Assembly (NCBI RefSeq): GCF_029873635.1
Contig: NC_080423.1
Span: 104,947,773 to 105,011,772, forward strand
Reading direction: 5' to 3'
Length of the DNA: 64,000 bases
DNA from: Malania oleifera
Lineage: Eukaryota > Streptophyta > Magnoliopsida > Santalales > Ximeniaceae
Below are positions 1-10,225 of the stretch, in pieces (positions within the stretch are counted from its first letter, which is position 1; each line of letters begins with the position of its first letter). A model generated the notes under the pieces. It saw only the letters and a program-made list of their open reading frames with translations, was not told where the DNA came from and ran no database searches. The position numbers and the translations under genes were made by a program.

Positions 1-41
1 TTGAAAGGATACGCAATTGAGAAACCAAAGGATTCTCCTGG

Positions 42-652
42 ATGACACCATGGATGGGAAATTCGGATATGATCTACCAGTGTGGTAAATTTCCATGGGT
101 CCCATTACTAGGCCCATGGGGAGGGACCGCATATGCTCCCCTCATATTCAGGAGGCAATTGGGCTTTAGCCAATTCATACCAATGACTCATGGGTTAAGT
201 AGTGCGGAGTTCGCTTATGAGCAAGAGGAGGCCCACAAATCAATCAAAGAATTTGCAATTGCATGGAGGATGGTTTATATTATCAGCTCAGGCCAGCGTT
301 TGATGGAGACACAGGGAAATTACAATAGTTGGGTCACCAATCGAGTTAACCCACTGGTTGCAGGAATTCCACTAAGAACACCCCCAAGTCAACTTGGGCT
401 AGAAGAAAGACTCATGGAGGCAAAGCTTGTCGCCAAGAGAACCAAGGGTAGGGAACACCAGATAATCCTTTGATGCCAAGAAAATGTGAAGCGAAAGAAG
501 AATCAGTGCATACAAGCTGAAAAGGAGATAATGGCATTAAGAAGGAAACTTCAAAATGAGGCTCAGATCAACTTAACCTTGCAGAAAGAGGATCTTGGGC
601 ACAACTAGAGGGGATATGGTTTGTAATGGGGAAAAGGGATAGGAAACTTGTC
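42..652 (+). mobile_element. Gypsy-type retroelement fossil, N-terminal part
   Basis: An open stretch from 42 to 473 encodes a segment with GKFPWVPLLGPWGG and RRQLGF motifs. From memory these resemble the plant retroelement domain DUF7745, which lies upstream of gag in large gypsy elements. Lysine- and glutamate-rich, coiled-coil-like coding follows to about 605. It appears to belong with the gag fossil at about 2830-4350, the two being separated by a solo LTR. It is an old, broken copy and enters from beyond the left edge of the window. The domain name is recalled, not searched. Confidence 0.5.
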
Positions 653-2608
653 TGTAGAGACTCGAAAAGGAAAACAATAATAATGAATGAAAATGGTAAA
701 GAAAATAAGGGAAGTGGGTTTGGCACAGGCCAAATCGTTGACGGTTTTAAGTAACTGAGGAGCGGTTAAGGTGAAATGGTAAAAATGGTTTGGTTAAAAA
801 GCCAAACCATTGACGGTTTCAAGGAAACCATCAATGATTTCGTCTAGTAGCCACTAATATATATATATGTGTGTGTGTGTGTGTGACTTAGTTCATTTGT
901 GTTTAAAATTTTCTTTCCTCTCTCATACTCTCTCTCTAGGTTGCGGTATCCTCTCTCTCTCTTTGTTCGATTTTTCGCCCGGTTTAAGCCCGAATCAAAG
1001 GAGAAACGTCATTTTGGGATCCTAGCGACGTTTCTCTGCAATTTAATCGGAGCAGATTAGTTATTTGGGGGTCCTAGTCACCACTCCAAAACTAGGGTAA
1101 GGAAGATGTTTTTAAAAGTTTAATCATTTATTCGGAATGTGTGGGCTTAGGAATATTAAATAGTTATTATTCAGAGATTGAACTGATTAAACTAAGGTAT
1201 ACGAATACAAGGTTTTGTACGAACGCCGCAGGCACTATTTTAGGATCTTTACGAGAATATTCTCGGTAAACAGGTAAGGGGAATAAATTATGTCAGGTAT
1301 TTTGAAAATTAACTAATTAATTTAAAGCATGAGAATATGAAAATATTGTATATGATTTCCTGATGTATCAGGCATTTGAAAATACTAGTTTTGGATTATC
1401 ATGTATTTATTTGGGTATTATTTTATAAAATATTACTTAAAATTTGTGTGACATGAGAAATGGTTTTGTTACTGTATATTAAACATGTGGGAATCATTTA
1501 TGATGAAATGTGATTTATACTGGTATATGGGAAATCTTGAAAGTACAGACGTGATATTTTGATACTAAGAAATATAATTTATACATACATGATATTTTTT
1601 ATATTGAAATATGTGACGACGGTTTTATACTGAGAAATGAAATAACATAAATGATAGTTTTTATACTAAGATTGTCGTGGAATTGTGAAAATGAGAACCC
1701 TGATGGACTAGTGATGTACATAAGAGTACGGTACCGTTGCTAGAAAATGAGTCAGTGCAACCACACTACTTGGGAAGAGTGTTGGTTTTAGAAGTCGATT
1801 GGGCCTGCGGAGAGATGTTGACCGCCTCTGGGTCCAGACTAGGTTGCAGTGAGCCAATCGTACTACGGATGAGATTTGTTTTGACTTAACCTGGTAGGCC
1901 AGTCATGGCTAAGTCTCGTCTCCAGGCCGCACAACCCGGTCATGTGGGGCGACTACATAACAATGATATATGAATGTCTATTTAGATTGGTTCCTCATTA
2001 TAGACATGATGAATCTACGTTTACAGACATATTGGATTTTGAGCCCTGAGAAACGTATTGAGCACGTGCATATTTATGAGAAAAATATATGGTTGCAAAT
2101 GTATATATATGTATATGGATATGAGTACAGTTTTCATGATAATTTAGCTAAATTATTTATTAAATGAAAGTGTCATGATACATTAAAACTCATGTTGCCA
2201 CACACTGATAATAATTTATTCTGTCTTACTGAGAGGTGTCTCACTCCTTAAATTTTTAAACATTTTAGGAAATCCAGAGAGACGAACTTAGAGAGCTCCG
2301 GGCAGGATTAGTCGTGTTGGAGATGAAGTTAGTGTCGGCGAGACACTACTATTTATCTGTCTATGGATATGTATTATGTACCTTGGGTTGTATAAGTGGT
2401 TTTGGGAGAGAGATACTTTTGTATTATGATGGTATTAGTACTCTGGTATTGTATATGGGATTTATGTATATTATGCTTCCGCTGTGTTGTAGTATAGCTT
2501 ATGGATAGTTGTACCAGGTAACCCACTTGGGGGTCGGGTGATATATATATGGTATCAGAGTTTCATGTATTTAAAAAAAAAATGTAGTATAATTTTCGGG
2601 TCGTCGCA
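653..2608 (+). mobile_element. Solo LTR, TGTARNGAC...GTCGYNNCA family (gypsy-type), copy 1
   Basis: The 1956-bp unit starts TGTAGAGACTCG and ends GGGTCGTCGCA, giving TG...CA ends with imperfect inverted termini. It is flanked by near-matching 5-bp target copies, TTGTC on the left and TTATC on the right. It holds the same landmarks in the same order as the minus-strand copy at 40735-42642: a GTACGATACCRTTGCTA-like block, a ttactgag...ctca block and an ATGGTATCAGAG motif about 50 bp before the 3' end. It lies inside the gypsy gag fossil. No internal coding region of its own is present, so it is read as a solo LTR. The gypsy assignment rests on the terminal style and is an inference. Confidence 0.7.
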
Positions 2609-4483
2609 TTATCTGTGTACCCATTTTGTGAATTAATGAAAGCTATTTTAATAATTTTGGCAATACAATCATTTGGTGTCATACATTGCACAGTTCATCC
2701 TCATTACATCCATGCATTGAACATTCATGACATTATATATTCATGCACTCACATTCTAAAAGAAGGATTTTCCATGTCACGGCAAGGATTATGCTCAGAT
2801 TGCGAACATTGAGGCCTCTGCTCACCCATACAACACTTGAAGAAAAGCAAGAATTATGGGTGAACAACTGGAAAACAGGGTCATGGGCTTGAAACAGGGA
2901 GCAGGAGGAGATAAATGATAAAATGAGCAAGATTATAGAGTTGTTGACACTCAAAGGGAAAGCAGTGCAAGTCGATCCAAGATAAATTCGAACACAACTC
3001 ATGCTCCGAGTTTCACCCCAGTTTCCAAACAAACATCAGCTCCGCCACCTATCATCACGGAGTGCCCCATGCTGAATATCTCTCCATTCATCCCTATTGT
3101 TCCAGTGCAGGGATTTCAGGTGTCCAGAGCGCCTCCTATAGTGGTTTCCTACATGGGGATGAATAAATCTAAAACCGAGCGCTGTCGTGATGTGCTCAAG
3201 GAACTTTTAAAAGCAATGGAGGGGACGAACGCGATCGATTCCATTGATCTTACTGATCTCTGCTTAGTGCCAAGGGTAACCTTTTCCCCGAAATTCAAAG
3301 TCCCTGATTTTGAAAAGTTTGATGGAGCTCGCTGTCGTTTGACTCACCTACATCTCTATTGCCAGAAAATGGCCCCCTATCTTGACAATGAGAAGCTAAT
3401 GATGCACTGTTTCTAGGACAGTTTGAGCGGATCCGCTAGGTGGTGGTTTATACAGCAAGACAAACCCGAGTTCGCACCTGGAAGGATTTGGCCAATGCCT
3501 TCATGGCCTAGTATTGTCACGTGATAGAGATGGCGTCTGACCGCATAACCTTGCAGGGTATGGAGAAGAAACACATTGAAACATTCAGGGAGTATGCGTA
3601 TAGGTGAAGGGACACATCTATCCAGGTGAGCCTTTTTGTGGACGATAGCGAGGCAATCACCCTATTTGTGAACATATTGAAAGATCCCTACTTTGGGCAT
3701 CTTCTGGGGGTTACCCCCCCCAAAACTTCATGGATTTTGTATCCATCGGAGAGAGGATTGATACAGCTATAAGAATCGACAAAGAGAAAGGCATTAATTC
3801 GAACTCTATCCCGACTCAAAAGTGGGCTAATAGGAAAAATAAGGGAAAAGCACAAATGATTCAGGGGCGTCCCTACCAGAAGGGTAGGACCCAGCGGAAA
3901 AATAGAAATTCGGCTTATGAGCGTGCGATCAATCAAGTAGCACAACAAGGTGTACAATCGCATTTGATTTCCTCTGGTCCTCCACCAACTTTGGGGCAAC
4001 AAAATTTACGGACTCTAGAAATAAGAATGAGAAGAGTTGAAGTTCAACCAATTCCGATGACCTACACATAATTGTTTCCACAATTGGTTGAGAGGCAACT
4101 AGTTGCACCTATACTGGGAGTGTTGATACAACCTCCTTTCCCAAGGTGGTACGACCCAAGTGCTCGATGTGAGTATCATACTGGGGCAATAGGTCATTCA
4201 ATTGAAAAATATTGGTCTTTTAAGCACAAGGTGCAAGCCTTAAGAGATTCGACATGGCTAGAGTTTGACGATAAAGAACCCAATATATGTGGGAATTCGT
4301 TGCCTAATCACAGTAGGGGTACGATTAATGTCATCGAATCGGAAGACTGACTAGAATTCAATCAGAGATAATGGCGGAAAATTGGTCATGTGCTAAGAGG
4401 GATGCTTCTATGAGTCCTTTTTGTTTTAATCATTTTGAAGTCGAATGAATTAAAAATGCATTTCTGTCTCATCTCATCACATC
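2609..4483 (+). mobile_element. Gypsy-type (Tat/Ogre-like) gag fossil
   Basis: The region 2830-4350 encodes gag-like protein in pieces. A segment around 3290-3450 has the FKVPDFEKFDG...HLHLYCQKM...MHCF pattern of plant gypsy gag. The segment at 4165-4260 carries the CEYH...GHSIE...LKHKVQ block that stands before the protease in Tat/Ogre-type elements. No protease, RT or integrase is seen. The copy is broken in several places and is old. A solo LTR of another family ends it on the right at 4484. About 220 bp at the left (2609-2830) is not recognised. Confidence 0.7.
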
Positions 4484-6522
4484 TGTTAGCCTTGGTGTAT
4501 TCCCAAGAGGGGGCGAATAGGGTATTTAAAAATTAATCCCCTAGGTTCAACTAATCTAACAAGTAGTATTTCACAAACCTAGGGTCTTTTTATGTATTCA
4601 CAATCCCAATCCGATATTTAAATAATAAACATAAACATACAGGTACAGAAAGTAAATAGCGAAAAATAAAATTAACACCAGATATGTTATCGAGGTTTGG
4701 CCAACTGTGCCTACATCTCCGCCTCTAACTCGCAAGCCCGAGGATTCCACTAATGCTCATTTAATGGGTGGAGCGGTACCTAATACATTTAGATCAATTA
4801 GCACAGGCTGACCTCAGCCTTTACAAATTCTCCTTGCAAGGCGGAGAAGGCTCTAACAATCCTTACGGGCTGGATTATCTCCCCCTTAGGCCACACTTAG
4901 AATACAACAATATTTTTTACAATATAACTGGAACAATGATTATTCTTCTTAAGTAAAGTAGATATGTACCCAATATAAATAATCACATACACATCAACAA
5001 TAAAGGTAATGTAAACTCAGTGATGTGAATATATGTGCAAATAACACTCAATAAGATATGATCTCAATAATGTTCAAGAGTGTTCTAAGCAAGTTGTATC
5101 ATTGAAACGAGTTAAATGAAATCTCAATAGCAAATCAGGGTTTCAAAGATGTTAATCAAATATTCAAACTTAACTCAAAATATTTTCCTTTAATGTATTG
5201 AGCACAATAGTAGTTTGAAAATATTTTAGCTTGTAGAAAAATATTTTGCACACCAAAATCAAAGCTATAGGGATCTTGCAATGACAATGTGAAGATCTTT
5301 AAACTTGTTAGTTTATCCCAACACAAGATTTATGATGTTCAAATCTGTGGGATAAACCTAGCCAAACTCCTCAAAAATGAATCAAACAATCAACCAAACA
5401 AATAGAAGTATTAGCACAATCTAATAAACACAAAAACAATCAATAAACTCTCACAATACCAAGATGTATCAAGGGAATAGATATTTGAGAATATTTTGGG
5501 CAAAATGAGATTTTGAGATAAAGAGGATTTTTGCTAATTATTTTGGTTAATCTCATCTTAATCTTCACAAATGAACTCACATTTATAGATAAGGTAAAAA
5601 ATATAACCGTTTGAGACCTATTGTGGGTATTATTAAAAAAGTTCCAAAATGCTTAAGCACTATTAACCCAAATTAACTCAATTTTACCTTGGTTAAAATA
5701 ATTTTAACCTAACAAGGTTCGGGTGGCTAAATCGAGGTTTAGTCACCCGAACAAACACATTTTTAAAAGGCCTTAAAAATGGTTTAGTAGCCTGAGCGTA
5801 GGTTCGGTAGCCCGAACAAAAGTCAAAAACATTTGTTCGTAGGTTCAAGTGCCCGGTCCTAGGTTCGGTAGCCCGAACACACGTGTTCGATCGTCCGAGG
5901 CCTATTTGAACTAAAATGCTCGGCAACCCAAGTTGGTGAAATGTCTTTTTCAAAGGGTTCGGGCGCCCGAGGGAGATAGGGTCAAAATAGGTTCGATCGC
6001 CCAAAGCCTGGTCAAACTATTGACTTCTCAATAGTTCAAGCGCCCAAGAAGTTTTGAACTCTTGGGGTTCGGTCGCTTGACCTCTCACAAATTTTGCACG
6101 TTTAGTCCATTTTCATTTCAACTAATTCCCCTGATATTATAAGTGATTATGAGGACTATTTTGTGTATTTGTATAGGGACCTATGGTCTTTTTAGGGTCT
6201 ATGAGGACACCGAAAAAATCTGGCATCAGTTGATCGAATGGTGCCCTAATGACATTCGGTACTCTATAGTCAGTCTATGGTCATATTGAGCTTACAAAAC
6301 CTACATGCATGACATGCAAAGATTATTACAAACTCATTTGAAACGAAATTATTACATACCCAAAATATATTAAAACAATTAATGAATATGTTCGGGTCTT
6401 CATGCTTTACTTCATGCGTCATCAATTGGTTTGCTAATATAAACCTGCACACAAATTAGACAAACATTAAATATTAGAGTATTTGTCATAATCAAAATAG
6501 GGAATAACCCATAGGGTCAACA
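4484..6522 (-). mobile_element. Solo LTR, TGTTG...CAACA family (copia-type), copy A1
   Basis: The 2039-bp unit lies on the minus strand. It begins (in + coordinates) TGTTAGCCTTGGTGTATTCC and ends GGGTCAACA. It is flanked by a perfect 5-bp target duplication ACATC (4479-4483 and 6523-6527). Within it, 4690-4760 matches the conserved block (minus strand GGCACAGTTGGCCAAACCTCG) shared by the other copies near 33.1 and 34.9 kb. The U3 part (5715-6080) is packed with TTCGGGCGCCCGA-like self-complementary motifs. There is no internal region, so this is a solo LTR left by recombination. The perfect target duplication suggests moderate age. Confidence 0.85.
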
Positions 6523-6975
6523 ACATCTTTCTCAAATTGTTACCCTTTTATCAAAATTTTGTTTTTCTTTCATGCAAGTAGTATAGGGAATAATTTTGTC
6601 AGTACAAAGGGATCTATTCAATGGGATATGTTGCAAAAAAAAATAGGTGAAGGGAAAGCCTCCAAGTGATGTTTACTAAGGACCCCACTACAAGATATGT
6701 CAAGGAGTCTTTTTTTTGTAGACAGAAACAACTTATCAAGCTTTATAGTTCTAAGGAAAAGACTAAAAGACACTTCATAGAATTATAGTTCTCTTTTTCT
6801 ATAGATTGAAGTAGTTTATGTTAGTGTATTTACAAGTCAAGTATACTGGACGGAGGTACAAATTTCTTCCGCTGCTCATGTTTTTAACATGTTATTCTGT
6901 TTGATATTCTTTCATATATATCAATTTACCTTTGTTCAAATAATATATGAATAATTTTCTATGAAGTGTACTCAT
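6523..6975. other. AT-rich intergenic DNA, nothing recognised
   Basis: No coding region, RNA gene or repeat boundary could be recognised here. The left end is the right-hand flank of the solo LTR, so part of it may be the disrupted sequence that also lies left of 4479. Confidence 0.6.
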
Positions 6976-7277
6976 AGGCTCCATTTAAAACTTCAAAAAT
7001 ATAAGAGAAAGGAAAAAAAAACATAAAGGAATCCAATTTATCGTGTTGGTTTTTAATGAAAGTAAATATATATATATATATATAATATCAAATCAATAAA
7101 TAAAGTTTTGGTTTTGTACCATTAACATTTAATTTTTCTTATTTTTTAATCATTTAAAACATTTTTTTGTTTTTAATAGCATTTGATATAGAGAGAAAAA
7201 TATAACAGAAAATTAATTTCCTTCTCATTTCCTTTTCCTTACTTTTCCTATCAAAATCTTTGATCCAAACGGACCCA
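6976..7277 (-). mobile_element. AT-rich MITE-like repeat, copy 1
   Basis: The repeat is bounded by AGGCTCCATTTAAAACTT on the left and TTGATCCAAACGGACCC on the right, which read as loosely inverted GGGTCCGTTTGGA-type ends. Its core (ATATCAAATCAATAAATAAAG, then TTTTGGTTTTGTACCATTA) is shared with the copies near 7.5, 12.1 and 29.5 kb. It has no coding capacity. The superfamily is uncertain because no clear target duplication was found. Confidence 0.45.
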
Positions 7278-7437
7278 TAATGTAGCCTAAAAATACTATC
7301 TTGATGTAAATCTTAAAAAAAAATATTTAATTTACACCATACTACTTTCTTACCCCAAAAAATATGCAAATATATATATATATATATATATCATCTAAGT
7401 GTCACATACTCGAGAATATTGATAAATTTCATAGACT

Positions 7438-7700
7438 AAGGCTCGTTTGAAACTTGAAAAATATGAGAAAAATGAGAGGAAAACATAAAATAAAATAAAA
7501 AATTTCAAATGTTTGGTTATCAAGGAAATCAAAAAATAAAAAATAAACATATATCAAATCAATAAAGAAAATTTTGATTTTATTCGCCATTTGCGTTTAT
7601 TTTTTATTAATTTTTAATCATATTAAACTAAATTTTTATTTTTAATAGTATTTATTATTACTATACTATTATTATTATCCTACTTGCTTTCCCTTCTAAT
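7438..7700 (-). mobile_element. AT-rich MITE-like repeat, copy 2 (truncated)
   Basis: This starts AAGGCTCGTTTGAAACTTG and keeps the same core as the copy at 6976-7277 (ATATCAAATCAATAAAGAAA followed by TTTTGATTTTATTCGCC). The far end blends into a CT-rich tract without a clear inverted end, so it may be truncated. The boundaries are approximate. Confidence 0.4.
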
Positions 7701-8180
7701 TTCTCTCCATTATTTGTGTTCTCTCTCTCACACACAATTTTAGCATAGTTGGGCCTTAAACCGTCTTGGCCTGAACTGCGAAATTTGGGCCTCCAACAAA
7801 GCCGGTCTATTCCGAGTCACAGGCCCATTTTCAATATGTGAACAGACAGGAGTTTGGACTCGGGCTGTTTCGCCCGCTTACTGCTAAATTTGTGGCCAAT
7901 TGGAAGCCCGTGATTCTGCCAATTAAGGCATCCTACGGTCCAACCACTTATGGACACGCCAGTAATTAAAACTTATAACATATATATTACAATTTTCATG
8001 TCAATTAAATAATTAATGCAACCATTTTTTTCAATAAATTTAGGATTACTAAATTCTTATTTTCTATTTCATTTTAAATTATTTTAAATTTTATAAAACT
8101 TATGTTTGTGTTCGTATTTATATTATTAGGAAGAGACAAAAATTAATTTACTTTAATTTTTTTTTTTAAAATAACCCCCC
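7701..8180. other. Intergenic stretch with TGGGCC-type motifs
   Basis: A short, more GC-rich block at 7745-7925 sits in AT-rich DNA. It contains TTGGGCCTT (7749), TTTGGGCCTCC (7785) and AGGCCCATT (7822), the TGGGCY site II form bound by TCP factors in plant promoters. No gene starts nearby in either direction. It may be a promoter relic or chance. Confidence 0.3.
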
Positions 8181-8572
8181 CCTAACTAACCGAATAAATT
8201 CAGTAGATTTGTTTCGGTTAAAAATTTATTTGGTTCAATTTGGCTTTTATTTTTGTTGAATTTTGGTTTTCGGCTTTTGAGTTCGGTTAATTTGATTAAT
8301 CGAATTAACTGAATAGTATAAATTAATAATAAATAATTATATAAATTATATATTAAAATATTTTATATTTTATATATATACTCAAATTTTATATATTTTA
8401 TATATATTAAAGTATTAAATCAGTAAAATTAGTTAACCAATTTAACCAAAATTTGATTCGATCGGCTTTAAGTTCGATTAATATGACATTTTGATTTGAT
8501 TCAATTAATGAGACTTTTTAACCAAAATTTTTCGGTTAATTCAGTTAATTAACCGAACCATTCGAATGCTCA
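8181..8572. repeat. AACCGAA-rich dispersed repeat
   Basis: Both ends carry dense AACCGAA / TTCGGTT runs around an AT-rich centre. The left end reads CTAACTAACCGAATAAATTC and the right end TTAATTAACCGAACCATTCG. This layout is typical of a hAT-type MITE seen widely in plants, but no matching terminal repeat or target duplication could be fixed, so only a repeat is called. Confidence 0.4.
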
Positions 8573-9292
8573 CTCCTTCTTGAAATAATAAGTTTCCTTT
8601 ATAATTTTTTGTGAGGTAGAGTGAGACTCATATGCTCTACTCAATTGTGAGATAGGTGATCATCATGAGCTTATATAATAGTACTACAACAAACGGGATG
8701 TCTTTTGTTTAAACCCTAAGAAAGGTTAAAATAATATATGTAATAGAAAATAAACTATACATATGAATTATAAAAAATAAAACAATTTGGGGTTGTGATA
8801 TTCACACTTGTCTGATTGTCTCCCTTAATATTTTGAAGTCAACATCAGGAACCCTAGAAGTCTTATATTTCTTAAGAACTAGTCACAATGGAAAAATAGA
8901 AATGAATATTAGATGGAGCAAGTTGGGTATGAGCCGCTAGACATGGCTCTTATTGAATGCCAACATGTTTTGTTTCACCTCTCCCCATTTCTATATTAAT
9001 ATTTTTCAATTGCATAAATGCCATATAAAAATAAAATATATATTCTGTGCGTTTGTTTTATTCAGCAATTATAAGGCTGGCTTAAAATTATGTACCTTTG
9101 ATTCTGTGCTTTCTTATTTTCAAGCCTAGCCACCCGCCTAAATATAATAAAACCATAAAATATTTAGGAAGGGGAGTGCTTTTATATGTACAATTTAATA
9201 CTTTAAATAAAAAAAAGTACCTAGAAGAAAAATTTTCCGGGTTTATTATTATTATTTGATAATTCGCAAACTTCAACCATCATCACGCTACT
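8573..9292. other. AT-rich intergenic DNA, nothing recognised
   Basis: I see no gene, RNA or repeat boundary here. The only open frames are short and AT-driven. Confidence 0.6.
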
Positions 9293-9420
9293 TTGAACAT
9301 TATGGTGTGATACCAAATCCGCAATGGTGAAAGTCGCTCGCCCACTGTGCACCTATGGGTTAAATTCTTAAGGGGGAATCGAACTCGTGACCTTGAAGTC
9401 AATAAAATCATAAATCACTC

Positions 9421-9425
<5 letters not shown>
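9293..9425 (-). mobile_element. Possible degenerate SINE fragment
   Basis: On the minus strand GGTCACGAGTTCGATTCCCC (complement of about 9376-9395) is a good match to a Pol III B box (GGTTCGANTCC). No convincing A box lies the right distance upstream. It abuts the TTA repeat that tails the next SINE. It is called only as a possible tRNA-derived fragment. Confidence 0.3.
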
Positions 9426-9452
<27 letters not shown>

Positions 9453-9655
9453 TTTGGATTACGCACTGGGTATCTACGTGTCGTTTTTACGATCCACGTG
9501 ACTAATCTTACGCCCCTTGAAGTTGACCCCACAACTCCAAAGGGAGGGTAAATTCAGGAGTCCAGGAGCGGAAATAAATTCGGGAGGGTTTGAACACCTG
9601 ATTTCGTGAAAGGCACTCCCGCAACCCGCGCTACCACTTGAGCCACACTATGGGG

Positions 9656-9660
<5 letters not shown>
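9426..9660 (-). mobile_element. tRNA-derived SINE, copy 1
   Basis: Read on the minus strand from about 9653, the element starts with GTGTGGCTCAAGTGGTAGCG (A-box-like, TGGCTCAAGTGG). A B-box-like GTGTTCAAACCCTCC follows about 35 bp on. It ends in GTGCGTAATCC followed by an A-rich (AAT)n tail at 9421-9456. About 200 bp in its body match the copy at 15612-15822, including CTTCAAGGGGC and GGAGTTGTGGGGTC. This gives the standard SINE layout of Pol III head and simple-repeat tail with no coding. Confidence 0.7.
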
Positions 9661-9692
<32 letters not shown>

Positions 9693-9738
9693 TGGAGGTT
9701 GCTCCTCCAAGCTGCCTATACAAGACATTTATCTTATT

Positions 9739-10217
9739 CGAGAGTGTACAAAAATTGTTGAAAAATTGAAAATTAGGCCGAATCACAAGCAGCTTAGATT
9801 TTTCGGTGTTTGGTTTCAATTTCGGTCTTAGAAAATGTAAACTTTCAGTTTTGGTTTCGATTTTGGTTTCTAAAATATAACCAAACTGAAAAACTATAAA
9901 AATCAATTTAAATTTAAAGTATAGATATAAATTAAAATAATTCCTTAATTTGTATGTTAATAGATGATTGGTTCATTTAATATTTAGAAATCAAAATGCC
10001 CAATAGATTCTCAACAATCATTGTGAAAAGAAATTGTTGAATATTTAGAAAATAGTTAAAAATAAAAAAAATCGTAACCGAACTGCTGAATGTTCGATTT
10101 TTCAGGAGATAATAAATTCGGCTCGATTTCGATTTAAGAATACTAAAAACCATGAGATTCAGTTCAGTTTTTCGATTTGGCCCATAACTTAACCGTAATA
10201 AACCGATTACACCCCTA
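9739..10217 (-). mobile_element. hAT-type MITE, TAGGGGTGTA family, copy 1
   Basis: This 479-bp element has inverted ends (CGAGAGTGTA left, TACACCCCTA right, matching TAGGGGTGTA) and a perfect 8-bp target duplication ATCTTATT (9731-9738 and 10218-10225). The 8-bp duplication is the hAT signature. The interior shares long blocks with the copies at 13459 and 28559, for example ATTCAACAATTTCTTTTCAC in complement and CGGTTTCGATTTCGATT-like runs. It has no transposase coding, so it is non-autonomous. Confidence 0.8.
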
Positions 10218-10225
10218 ATCTTATT

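Noticed and set aside
4768-4956. 62-codon plus-strand frame
   Set aside because: It lies in the conserved block of a minus-strand solo LTR.
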